From Mesobacillus sp. AQ2 (GTDB lineage: Bacteria; Bacillota; Bacilli; Bacillales; Cytobacillaceae), in NCBI RefSeq assembly GCF_030122805.1, contig NZ_CP126080.1:2237001-2301000 (forward strand): a stretch of DNA of 64,000 bases. Direction: 5' to 3'. Below are positions 42,784 to 50,746 of this stretch, in pieces. The position numbers and the translations under genes are program-made. Every line of letters begins with the position of its first letter. The first letter of the stretch is position 1. The notes below the pieces were generated by a model that saw only the letters and a program-made list of their open reading frames with translations, searched no databases and was not told where the DNA came from.

Positions 42784-43413
42784 ATGAGCAGGCTAGAAGA
42801 ATTGAAAAAAAGCAAGATTGTAGCTGTTATTCGCGGTGCACGTCCTGATCAGATTTTGCCTATCGCATATGCACTAAAGTCAGGGGGTATCAGCGCATTT
42901 GAAATTACAGTCGAGACACCCAAGGTTTGCGCGTTAATTGAAAAAGTAAAAGAAGAGTTTGGAAATGAGGTCATTGTCGGGGCGGGAACGGTACTAGATG
43001 CCGAAACAGCACGTTCAGTAATCCTGTCAGGAGCTGAATTCATCTTTTCGCCAACAGTGAATGCTGAAACGATTAAGATGGCGAAGCGGTACGGTGTTCT
43101 CAGTATTCCAGGGGCTTTTACGCCAACCGAAATTCTTACTGCATATGAAAATGGAGGGGACATCATCAAGGTGTTTCCGGCGGATGTGCTGGGTGTTTCC
43201 TATTTTAAAAGTCTGAAAGGACCTCTTCCCCATATCCCATTGATGCCAACAGGAGGCATAAACGCCGAAAATATCCATGACTATTTTAGAGCAGGTGCTG
43301 TTGCGGCAGGTGTTGGAGGATCGTTAGTCAACCCTAAAAAGCTTAAATCTGAAAAGGATTATTCAGACCTTACAGAAAAAGCGAAACAATATTCCAACCT
43401 GGCGGTGTTTTAA
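42784..43413 (+). CDS. eda: KDPG/KDPGal aldolase
   Basis: A 209-aa class I aldolase that splits 2-keto-3-deoxy-6-phospho-gluconate (or -galactonate) into pyruvate and glyceraldehyde 3-phosphate. The catalytic Glu is in FEITVETP, and the Schiff-base lysine is in IIKVFPAD. The phosphate site PTGGINAENI is intact. An AAAGGGAGG site precedes the ATG. It completes the route from galactonate with DgoD and the kinase. The gene ends 12 bp before the convergent larC2 gene. Confidence 0.93.
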   Translation: MSRLEELKKSKIVAVIRGARPDQILPIAYALKSGGISAFEITVETPKVCALIEKVKEEFGNEVIVGAGTVLDAETARSVILSGAEFIFSPTVNAETIKMAKRYGVLSIPGAFTPTEILTAYENGGDIIKVFPADVLGVSYFKSLKGPLPHIPLMPTGGINAENIHDYFRAGAVAAGVGGSLVNPKKLKSEKDYSDLTEKAKQYSNLAVF

Positions 43414-43424
43414 ATGGGAAGCTA

Positions 43425-43880
43425 CTAATTTAATTGTTTCCACACCTCCTGAAAAACTAGTTTTAAAGGAATGCCGTGTTTGTCGGATATTGCTTTGCAA
43501 TCGCTATATTCAGGGGCCTGCTGCACAACTTCACCCTGCAGTATACCCTGTTTCACAGAGACCGATCCCCAAGGTGTCTGAACCTCTTTAAATTGCCGGC
43601 CAAGCCGTTTTACAGAGAGTGGATAATATCTTACGCCAAGTGTGGTAGTCTCCCTGAAAATAATATCCATCATCTCAAACTTTTGATTATCCTGACACAA
43701 AACCTGAAGCATGGTGCCTGGCCGATTTTTTTTCATGTATATAGGAACATAAAAGACGTCATTTGCTCCAGCATCCAGCAATAAATCCATAACATGTCCC
43801 AGCCATTCACCAGGTATGTCATCCAGGTTCACTTCAATTTTAATCATTTCATGATCGATATGTTCTTGACCATGCTGCAT
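43425..43880 (-). CDS. larC2: Nickel-pincer cofactor biosynthesis protein LarC2
   Basis: A 151-aa protein equal to the C-terminal domain of LarC (DUF111): IEVNLDDIPGEWLGHVMD, LLDAGANDVFYVPIYMKKNRPG, RETTTLGVRYY and QAPEYSDC. In Lactiplantibacillus LarC is made from larC1 and larC2 by programmed frameshifting and inserts nickel into the pincer nucleotide using CTP. Here this half is a separate gene on the strand opposite to larB-larC1-larE, with its own AAGGAGG site, so a fused product cannot be made. The two halves must meet as separate proteins. It diverges from larB over a gap of only 62 bp. Confidence 0.88.
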   Translation of the reverse strand: MQHGQEHIDHEMIKIEVNLDDIPGEWLGHVMDLLLDAGANDVFYVPIYMKKNRPGTMLQVLCQDNQKFEMMDIIFRETTTLGVRYYPLSVKRLGRQFKEVQTPWGSVSVKQGILQGEVVQQAPEYSDCKAISDKHGIPLKLVFQEVWKQLN

Positions 43881-43942
43881 CTTTTACAGGCCTCCTTGGA
43901 TTGAATTTTCCGAGATTAAGAGATAAAGAAAGGACGAAAGGA

Positions 43943-44683
43943 ATGCAATCGTATACTACACATATTTTAACACAATTAAAAAATGGCTATCTTTCAATTG
44001 AGGAAGCAGAAGAACAATTACAGGGTTTTACAGATTACGGCTTCGCTAAAGTGGATGATGAACGTGAATTCAGACAAGGATTTCCTGAGGTCATATATGG
44101 AGCCGGAAAAACACCGGAGCAAATAGTACAAATTTTTAGGCACTTAGTGAATAAGGGTAAGACGGTTCTTGCTACAAGGGTGGCTGAGGGTGCTGCCGAA
44201 AAAGTCTGCAGGGAAGTTGAAGGGGCAGTCTACGATTCAGCGGGCAAAACACTCCTATACAAACCTGAGGACTACGAGCTGAAAACGGAAAAGAAAATTG
44301 GTGTCATTTGTGCAGGAACTTCTGATATTCCGGTGGCCAGGGAAGCTGAAGTGACGATTGAGGCTATGGGCCATCAATATTCAAGTTTTTATGATATAGG
44401 AGTAGCGGGAATCCACCGGCTGTTTGCTCAGCTGGAGGAAATAAAAAAGTGTGATGTTTTAATTGTTGTCGCAGGAATGGAAGGCGCATTGCCCAGTGTC
44501 GTAGGCGGGCTTGTTTCAACCCCTGTTATTGCTGTACCAACCAGTATAGGCTATGGTGCGCATTTAAACGGTATAACATCATTACTAAGTATGCTTAACA
44601 CATGTGCTTCTGGCGTTACTGTTGTCAACATTGATAACGGCTTTGGCGCAGGCTATTCAGCCTCCTTGATGCTCAGAATATAA
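43943..44683 (+). CDS. larB: Nickel-pincer cofactor biosynthesis protein LarB
   Basis: A 246-aa protein. LarB carboxylates the pyridinium ring of nicotinic acid adenine dinucleotide and splits the phosphoanhydride, the first step of the pincer cofactor. The C-terminal two thirds is a PurE/AIR-carboxylase-like domain: GVICAGTSDIPVAREA, YDIGVAGIHRL, VVAGMEGALPSVVGGLV and GFGAGYSASLM. The ATG at 43943 is chosen because AAAGGA lies 9 nt upstream. The TTG at 43901 has no site. It is the first gene of larB-larC1-larE. Confidence 0.92.
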   Translation: MQSYTTHILTQLKNGYLSIEEAEEQLQGFTDYGFAKVDDEREFRQGFPEVIYGAGKTPEQIVQIFRHLVNKGKTVLATRVAEGAAEKVCREVEGAVYDSAGKTLLYKPEDYELKTEKKIGVICAGTSDIPVAREAEVTIEAMGHQYSSFYDIGVAGIHRLFAQLEEIKKCDVLIVVAGMEGALPSVVGGLVSTPVIAVPTSIGYGAHLNGITSLLSMLNTCASGVTVVNIDNGFGAGYSASLMLRI

Positions 44684-44711
44684 AGATAGAAAACAAAGGC
44701 AGGTATTTAAG

Positions 44712-45434
44712 GTGAAAATATTATATATAGATTGCGGTATTTCAGGTATAGCCGGGGATATGTCTTTGGCAGCTTTTACTGAATTAGGCGTTGATTTATC
44801 AGTAGTGGAGAAGAAGCTAAGGTCTGTTATTCAGGAGGAATTCTCTCTCTCCACAAAAAAGGTTGTTAAGAAGGGGATTGCCAGTACGGAGCTGATTATC
44901 AATACAGAAGAGGAAAAACATTCACATCGTCACTATACACATATAAAAAAAGCGATTGAAGAATCTGAGCTTGATCAACCCGAAAAAGAAACAGCCTTAA
45001 AGATGTTTGAAGTTATAGGAAAGGCAGAAGCAAAAATTCATGACAGCACTCTGGAAAAGGTGCACTTCCATGAAGTTGGCGGAGTAGATTCTATGATTGA
45101 TATTATCGGAACTGCGATCGCTTATCATACTCTCAACATCGAAAAAGTAGTTTGCACACCTGTTGCTGCAGGTAACGGTTATATAAAGATTGCTCATGGC
45201 CTCTATCCTGTACCGGCACCGGCTACTTTGGAAATCCTAAAAGATATTCCGCTACGTGAAACAAATGTACAGACTGAATTAACAACACCTACAGGAGCCG
45301 CGATTGTCCGTACTCTCGCGAATGATTTCGGACCCATGCCTTCCATGAAGGTTAGGGAAATTGGGTATGGTGCAGGAACCAAAGATTTTATGTCACACCC
45401 AAATGTTGTTCGATTTGTTATTGGTGAACAATAA
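44712..45434 (+). CDS. larC1: Nickel-pincer cofactor biosynthesis protein LarC1
   Basis: A 240-aa protein equal to the N-terminal domain of LarC (DUF111): ILYIDCGISGIAGDM at the start, a His-rich segment EEEKHSHRHYTHIK (about residues 72-85) that fits nickel handling, EKVHFHEVGGVDSMIDIIG and GPMPSMKVREIGYGAGTKDF. It stops at the place where fused LarC proteins pass into the C2 domain. The C2 domain is encoded separately at 43425-43880. An AGGCAGGTA region precedes the ATG-type start (GTG/ATG at 44712). Confidence 0.9.
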   Translation: MKILYIDCGISGIAGDMSLAAFTELGVDLSVVEKKLRSVIQEEFSLSTKKVVKKGIASTELIINTEEEKHSHRHYTHIKKAIEESELDQPEKETALKMFEVIGKAEAKIHDSTLEKVHFHEVGGVDSMIDIIGTAIAYHTLNIEKVVCTPVAAGNGYIKIAHGLYPVPAPATLEILKDIPLRETNVQTELTTPTGAAIVRTLANDFGPMPSMKVREIGYGAGTKDFMSHPNVVRFVIGEQ

Positions 45435-45451
45435 AAGGAGGAAGCCGTCAA

Positions 45452-46282
45452 ATGGATATACATAACAGTCTAGTAAAAGAGGAAAAACTTAAAGAAATAT
45501 TAATAGAGATGGAAAGAATAATTATCGCTTTCTCAGGCGGAGTGGATAGCACTTATTTATTAAAGGTTGCTTTGGATACCCTCGGAAAGGAAAATGTTCT
45601 GGCTATTACAGCAGATTCTGAGTCTTTTCCTCCGTCAGAGTTGAAAGAAACCATTCGTATCGCAAAAGAAATCGATGCTCCCCATCAGATTATTAAAATG
45701 TCGGAGCTTGCCATTCCTGGGTACACCGAAAATGACTCAAATAGGTGTTATTACTGTAAAAAAGGACTATTTGAAAACCTTTATCCTATTATGGCCGAAA
45801 AAGGTTATTACAATTTAACTTATGGTCTCATAAAGGATGATCTCGGTGAACACCGACCTGGCGTAAAAGCAGCAATGGAAAAAGATGTGAGAGGGCCTCT
45901 GGCAGAAGCGGATATTACCAAAGAAGATATTAGGATCCGTTCGAAGGAGCTGGGTCTTGATACATGGGATAAGCCTTCACTTGCCTGTTTATCCTCAAGA
46001 ATCGCGTATGGTGAGAAAATCACTATTGAGAAGCTAAGAAAAGTTGATGAAGCGGAGCAATATATTAAAAGCTTCGGGATTAAACAGGTTCGTGTCAGAG
46101 TCCATAATGAGATTGCCAGAATAGAAGTGGATCCGTCAGATATGCAGCTTCTTCTTAAGTATAATGTTCTGGTCTCCGAGCAATTGAAGCTTATTGGCTA
46201 TAAATATGTTGCCTTAGACCTTACTGGGTATAAAAGCGGAAGTATGAATCAGATGCTGAAGGGTATAACTGTTGAAGCTTAA
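45452..46282 (+). CDS. larE: ATP-dependent sacrificial/iron-sulphur sulphur transferase LarE
   Basis: A 276-aa PP-loop ATPase. LarE activates the nicotinate carboxylates with AMP and puts in sulphur to form the thioacid arms of the pincer. The PP-loop SGGVDS is at 28-33. Three cysteines, Cys99 and Cys102 (NRCYYCK) and Cys179 (SLACLSS), are spaced as in LarE proteins that hold a [4Fe-4S] cluster. The classic Lactobacillus type uses one sacrificial cysteine at the third position. An AAAGGAGGAAG site precedes the ATG. A long hairpin ends the operon. Confidence 0.92.
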   Translation: MDIHNSLVKEEKLKEILIEMERIIIAFSGGVDSTYLLKVALDTLGKENVLAITADSESFPPSELKETIRIAKEIDAPHQIIKMSELAIPGYTENDSNRCYYCKKGLFENLYPIMAEKGYYNLTYGLIKDDLGEHRPGVKAAMEKDVRGPLAEADITKEDIRIRSKELGLDTWDKPSLACLSSRIAYGEKITIEKLRKVDEAEQYIKSFGIKQVRVRVHNEIARIEVDPSDMQLLLKYNVLVSEQLKLIGYKYVALDLTGYKSGSMNQMLKGITVEA

Positions 46283-46296
46283 ATATATTGGACTGT

Positions 46297-46357
46297 GGAA
46301 AAGGAGTATTGAAAAACAGACAGGACTTTTCTGCCTGTTTTTCAATACTCCTTTTCC
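46297..46357. terminator. Long bidirectional terminator hairpin
   Basis: A 27-bp stem with one mismatch (46297-46323 with 46331-46357) and a 7-nt loop lies between larE and the convergent HXXEE gene. The core CAGGCAG/CTGCCTG flanked by A and T runs acts in both directions. The outer GGAAAAGGAGTATTG arms are much longer than needed for a terminator. Confidence 0.8.
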
Positions 46358-46406
46358 AATGAACCGAACCTTTATCAGATGGATTCGATAATATGTCCAA
46401 AACCAG

Positions 46407-46946
46407 TCATCGAATAAAATTACGCCCTAAAAGATTGCCAACCAGGAAAACCATGATCATGACCAAACTAACCGGAAGACTGGTGAGTATTATTTGCCAG
46501 TCCAAGAGTCCATATTGAGCCAAAAAATAATAGGTAACGAGGCAGTAAGGGATAAGGAGGAACAGGGACGTTATGATCCCAGGTGTATAGGCCCTGAACT
46601 TAATGCTTTGAACGATATGCATGGATGCCTGTAAAACAAATAAATTAAGAATGGCTGTAAACATAAGAAAACCTTCTCCGTTAGATGCAAACTTAGCGGT
46701 CATAACTGCAGTGAAGGAGATAATCAATAAAATCCATGTAGCTGAAACAGCAAGCTCGGCAGCGGTGGACCCTAACTTTTTCCTCATTGTTAATGTCATC
46801 TCGACGAAGTTGGTTTTCGGATATTTGTTTGCAGCCATGGAAGATTCAATGGTTATGATTTCTTCTAGATCATGGAAAATGAAAATGATAGGAAATAACC
46901 AGATTAATGTTTTCAGATCTAAAAAATGGTGGAGCGCCTCTAGCAT
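46407..46946 (-). CDS. HXXEE domain membrane protein
   Basis: A 179-aa membrane protein with four to five spans. The family signature His-x-x-Glu-Glu is seen in FIFHDLEEI (about residues 23-31), next to a second conserved region around residues 85-115. The function of HXXEE proteins is unknown, and the buried charged residues suggest a metal site or transport role. An AAGGAGG site precedes the ATG. It lies alone between larE and the cyclase gene. Confidence 0.8.
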   Translation of the reverse strand: MLEALHHFLDLKTLIWLFPIIFIFHDLEEIITIESSMAANKYPKTNFVEMTLTMRKKLGSTAAELAVSATWILLIISFTAVMTAKFASNGEGFLMFTAILNLFVLQASMHIVQSIKFRAYTPGIITSLFLLIPYCLVTYYFLAQYGLLDWQIILTSLPVSLVMIMVFLVGNLLGRNFIR

Positions 46947-47040
46947 CTTTTTCGCAACCTCCTTGTACTGTCATCTATTGTGAATTTTATGGGACAGGAT
47001 TTAAGATTATGCCAAACAAGAGAGGTTATGAAAGTACGTG

Positions 47041-48927
47041 TTATTCACCAGTTAAGAGCTGTCCGCCAGCTATTTTTTGATAATGTGCCAAGGCAAGCAA
47101 TGGAAAAACATATTCATAACAATGGTAATTGATATAAAAAGAGCCTGCCATACCTCTTCCTTTTGGGTAGGTCGTCGTCCATTCTTTTTCCTTCCTACCC
47201 ACTAAAAAAGCTGCACCGTTTTCAATTTCAGGCGTAACTTCAGTGGCCGCGGAAATCAGTGTGTCAAGGGCCCATGCGGTATGCGTGCGGCTACTTTCGC
47301 CAAGAGGCACATAACGATTTTTGATATCACTTTTACACGATTCTCCCCATCCGCCATCGGGATTCTGGATTGACCGAAGCCAGGTTAACGCCTTTTGAAT
47401 GGCTGGATGCTTTTGAGAAACTCCAACTGCAATCATTCCCGTTACAGCCGCCCACGTACCATAAATATACACACCCCAACGCCCCACCCAGGAGCCATCA
47501 GAATTTTGATGCCGCAATAGCCAGCGGATCCCATCTTTAATCATCGGGTGGTGAAAATCCAAATTGGTATAGTTGCCGAAGAACTCCAAAGTCCTTCCTG
47601 TTAAATCAACCGTGGACGGGTCAATCAATAAATCCTTTCCACCTTCTATCGGTAACAAGGTCAATATTTTCTTATCCACATTCTTTTCAAATGCCGCCCA
47701 GCCTCCGTCATTGTTTTGCATGGAAACGAGCCAGTTTACTCCACGGTCCCATGCCTGCCTGTAATCCACTTTTTCTGTGGCCAAAGTACGAATTGCCCTC
47801 AGTGCAGCGGTTGTATCGTCAATATCCGGGTGGAATGTGTTTAAGTCCGCAAATCCCCAGCCTCCTGGTAACAGGTCTGGAGCATGAATGGCCCAATCCC
47901 CGTATTTGAGGTGCTGACGGGAGAGGATGTATTGATTTGCCTTTTGAACAGTGTTGGAAGAATAGGGAATACCCGATTCTTGCAGAGCATAATTTATCAG
48001 GGTCGTATTCCAAACTGTAGCCGTCGTGTACTGGCAGTGAAGTTGTCCGTCAATCCGGGTGGCCGTTGCTTTTAACCCTTGCACTGCACGGGTAATCACC
48101 GGATGTGTAGTATGATAACCTCTAGCCATTAAGGCAAAAATCATCAGGGTTGTACAGCTGAAATAATTCAAGAAGGTGCCGTCAGGTTCGAGTCGGTCGA
48201 GCATATATTTTTCGGCACGATATAATGCCAACTCTCGAAGGTTTCCATGGGATTTCAATCCCTTAATCCCTTGTTTAATCCAATTGATCAGCGAGCGCGC
48301 ATCTTCTTCTTGATCTTCTGTTAAAAAACGAACTTCTTTGTTTTGAAATAAATCGGAGAGATCGGGTGATCGTGGTGTTCGCTTACGGAAATTCGTATTG
48401 GCGAGTATCAAAAAAGGGATAAGGTTGGCTCTTCCGTATACGGAGAGGTCAAAAAGATTGATTGGGAAGGTGTCTGGTATAAGCATCACTTCAATATTAA
48501 TGGGGAGGTGGGGCCACTCACATTGTCCTGTCAGGGCCAGCATGATTTTTAAAAACAAATGGACTTCCGAGGCACCTCCGTTGGCCAAAATAAACTTCCT
48601 GGCGGCCTGTATATCCTTGTCTTTTTTATTCCTGTAACCAGAATAAAGGAGGGCATAATAAGCTTCCACAGTGGATGTCAGATTTCCTTTTTCCTGGTCG
48701 TGAAACAGCTTCCACGACCCATCTTCCTGCTGTTCTCCGGCGATCCGATCCACCAATTCTTTTATGAATTCTTCATCTTTTATCTCCAACGTCCGTAATA
48801 AGATAATCATACTGCAGTCCGTTTGGATCCCTGTCTCGAAAGGATAATGCCAGGCACCGTTGTCTGATTGGTCCTGGATCAACTGATCAGCGATTCTGTT
48901 CATTTCCTTATATACCCGATGCCTCAT
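47041..48927 (-). CDS. sqhC: Squalene-hopene cyclase / sporulenol synthase type
   Basis: A 628-aa terpene cyclase, close in length to Bacillus SqhC (632 aa). It has the catalytic DIDD (DxDD, residues 368-371) that protonates the substrate and many QW-type repeats such as QDQSDNGAWHYP, QEDGSWKL, QNNDGGWAAF, QNSDGSWVG and QNPDGGWGE. In Bacillus such enzymes turn tetraprenyl-beta-curcumene into sporulenes and squalene into hopene at the membrane. The ATG at 48927 follows GGAGAGGAG. The divergent DUF2515 gene next to it suggests a shared lipid or spore context. Confidence 0.92.
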   Translation of the reverse strand: MRHRVYKEMNRIADQLIQDQSDNGAWHYPFETGIQTDCSMIILLRTLEIKDEEFIKELVDRIAGEQQEDGSWKLFHDQEKGNLTSTVEAYYALLYSGYRNKKDKDIQAARKFILANGGASEVHLFLKIMLALTGQCEWPHLPINIEVMLIPDTFPINLFDLSVYGRANLIPFLILANTNFRKRTPRSPDLSDLFQNKEVRFLTEDQEEDARSLINWIKQGIKGLKSHGNLRELALYRAEKYMLDRLEPDGTFLNYFSCTTLMIFALMARGYHTTHPVITRAVQGLKATATRIDGQLHCQYTTATVWNTTLINYALQESGIPYSSNTVQKANQYILSRQHLKYGDWAIHAPDLLPGGWGFADLNTFHPDIDDTTAALRAIRTLATEKVDYRQAWDRGVNWLVSMQNNDGGWAAFEKNVDKKILTLLPIEGGKDLLIDPSTVDLTGRTLEFFGNYTNLDFHHPMIKDGIRWLLRHQNSDGSWVGRWGVYIYGTWAAVTGMIAVGVSQKHPAIQKALTWLRSIQNPDGGWGESCKSDIKNRYVPLGESSRTHTAWALDTLISAATEVTPEIENGAAFLVGRKEKEWTTTYPKGRGMAGSFYINYHCYEYVFPLLALAHYQKIAGGQLLTGE

Positions 48928-49040
48928 ATAACCGCTCCTCTCCTAAGTATTCATCTTTGTATTCATATTCCTTGTGCAAAATGAATATGCATTCCTTTGA
49001 TGGGAATGAATGATCCACACAAAATGAACGTTTATGAAGG

Positions 49041-50177
49041 ATGATGCCGTTCTTGCTTAAATCTTTCTCAGATGTAAAAAAAGAATTAAAGAAAAAGTCG
49101 AAAAAGAAAGCTTTCGGTCATCTGCCTGATTTATCAGAAAAAGATAAAGGATGGATTTATTTTATAAAAGAGCAGACGAGACAACTCAATCGAAACAATG
49201 TAACACGGACGCAGGCGTATTTTGATTTTTATCTTCAGCACCCTGAAATACATTGGGCATTTCTCGGACATATGGTATCGCGAAACGTCGGATGGAACAT
49301 GACGGATTTAAAAGGGGAGTTGCTGACAAAGCTTTTATCTGATAAGGATCAGAAAGACTTTTTTTCCTTTTTGGAGCGCGGCAGCTGGTTGATATTTCAA
49401 GATGTGTATCCTCAATTTTTGATCTATGACCTGAGTGTGAGAGGCAGAAAGGAAATGTTCCATCTTTTACGTTATTTTCATGTTTCCACCTTCATGGAAA
49501 CGATGTGGCGTTACTTTTGGAACAGTGGTGATCAAGCTGCATTGGCGTTTGCGATGGTGATCAATGAACAAAGCTATCTGGAAAAAAGATTGATCCAAAA
49601 CCAGCATTATAAAAAAATCGTAACAGGTACGGTCAGCTTTAAAATGTACGATTTTTTGAATTTCAACAATATCATTTTTCCCTGTTGTGCCGGGAACAAA
49701 AAGGTGAAAGCTTCACTTAATGGCGGCACGTTGCGCTACTTCACTTCGCTCCACGAGAGAATTTTATTCGGAAAAAAGTTGTATTCGCTTCTTTTTCAGC
49801 AAGAAAGAATTCTGGCTCGGGTCTTGAAATGGGCCCATGAACACCCTCACACGGGCTCAAGAAAAGATTATTGGCCACATTTGTTTAATGATATCAATGA
49901 ATCTTTTCCCCGTTCCCTTTATAAGCGACGGGTCAAGAATTGCGAGTTGAGAAAGGGGGCAGAGCGGCTATACAGCCCGCCCTTGAAATACGCCTGGCCG
50001 GATACCCCTCATGAAGAGGCAGAGAGCGGGGATTGGTTTGAGGATTGGCATGTACTCGATTATTTTCATAAGGAAGTCAGTGTGGATGGAGAGATTTTAA
50101 CTAATTATTGCAAAACCATTGAAAAAATTGAACTTGCAGTCATGGCGAAGGAAGCCATTCTATTGCGAGAAGAATAA
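49041..50177 (+). CDS. DUF2515 family protein (YppC-like)
   Basis: A 378-aa soluble protein of the Bacillus DUF2515 family. Marks I can see are the N-terminal IKEQTRQLNRNNVTRTQAYFDF, HPEIHWAFLGHMVSRNVGWNMTDL, and FPRSLYKRRVKN near the C-terminus. Function is unknown. The start is uncertain: 49041 and 49044 both lie inside or too close to AAGGATG. The gene is divergent from the cyclase with about 110 bp between, which must hold both promoters. A terminator follows. Confidence 0.75.
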   Translation: MMPFLLKSFSDVKKELKKKSKKKAFGHLPDLSEKDKGWIYFIKEQTRQLNRNNVTRTQAYFDFYLQHPEIHWAFLGHMVSRNVGWNMTDLKGELLTKLLSDKDQKDFFSFLERGSWLIFQDVYPQFLIYDLSVRGRKEMFHLLRYFHVSTFMETMWRYFWNSGDQAALAFAMVINEQSYLEKRLIQNQHYKKIVTGTVSFKMYDFLNFNNIIFPCCAGNKKVKASLNGGTLRYFTSLHERILFGKKLYSLLFQQERILARVLKWAHEHPHTGSRKDYWPHLFNDINESFPRSLYKRRVKNCELRKGAERLYSPPLKYAWPDTPHEEAESGDWFEDWHVLDYFHKEVSVDGEILTNYCKTIEKIELAVMAKEAILLREE

Positions 50178-50225
50178 TCAAACATGAGCAGTTTCTAAAC
50201 AATATTAGGATAGTCATAACTTTAA

Positions 50226-50260
50226 AATCAAAAGGCTATATTGATGTCTTTTGATTTTTT
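50226..50260 (+). terminator. Terminator of the DUF2515 gene
   Basis: AATCAAAAG (50226-50234) pairs with CTTTTGATT (50248-50256), followed by TTTT. Confidence 0.85.
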
Positions 50261-50382
50261 ATTTATGGTATCCTACTGCTTTTGACCCTTATTAAAATTT
50301 AATTTTAGATAATTTATCCAAATTCACACTTTTTTCGACATGAATTGTGTATAATTGAAACCAGCGGAAAATTTAATACATA

Positions 50383-50562
50383 AAGAATCTGGTGTCTGCT
50401 AGACGAATTTGAGTAGTTTAGAGACTTAATAGGGAAGTTGGTGAAATTCCAACGCGGTCCCGCCACTGTAACTGGGAGCTTCAAGCTTTATGCCACTGTA
50501 CTGTTTGTATGGGAAGGCGCTTGATAGCAATGACCAGAAGCCAGGAGACCTGCCTGATTCTT
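50383..50562 (+). ncRNA. Cobalamin riboswitch
   Basis: The outer stem P1 is AAGAATC (50383-50389) with GATTCTT (50556-50562). Inside it are the conserved GCCACTG (twice), GGGAAGGC and the B12 box GCCAGGAGACCTGCC (50540-50554). A TATAAT box lies at 50350-50355. It should sense adenosylcobalamin and shut off the following salvage operon when corrinoid is plentiful. Confidence 0.93.
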
Positions 50563-50632
50563 CGCTTCACAACCTACGAGGATAGGAGGTGTTTGGGAAC
50601 GATTCTGGCTTTTTATTAGAGGAACCGATACA

Positions 50633-50667
50633 AACATCTCCATGAGTAAAATGGAGGTGTTTTTTTA
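50633..50667 (+). terminator. Riboswitch-controlled terminator
   Basis: AACATCTCCAT (50633-50643) pairs with ATGGAGGTGTT (50651-50661) and is followed by T. GGAGGTGTTT at 50585-50594, just after the aptamer, can pair with the left arm instead (one G-U) and so form the antiterminator. Confidence 0.85.
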
Positions 50668-50746
50668 GTTTTATAGACCGATTTTTTTTGTTGTGCAAAA
50701 AGTTTGTTTTGAAAAAAATTGAGAAGATAATTCGGAGGAATGACAG

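Noticed and set aside
43425..45434. Programmed frameshifting between larC1 and larC2
   Set aside because: The two halves are on opposite strands, so one mRNA cannot encode a fused protein.
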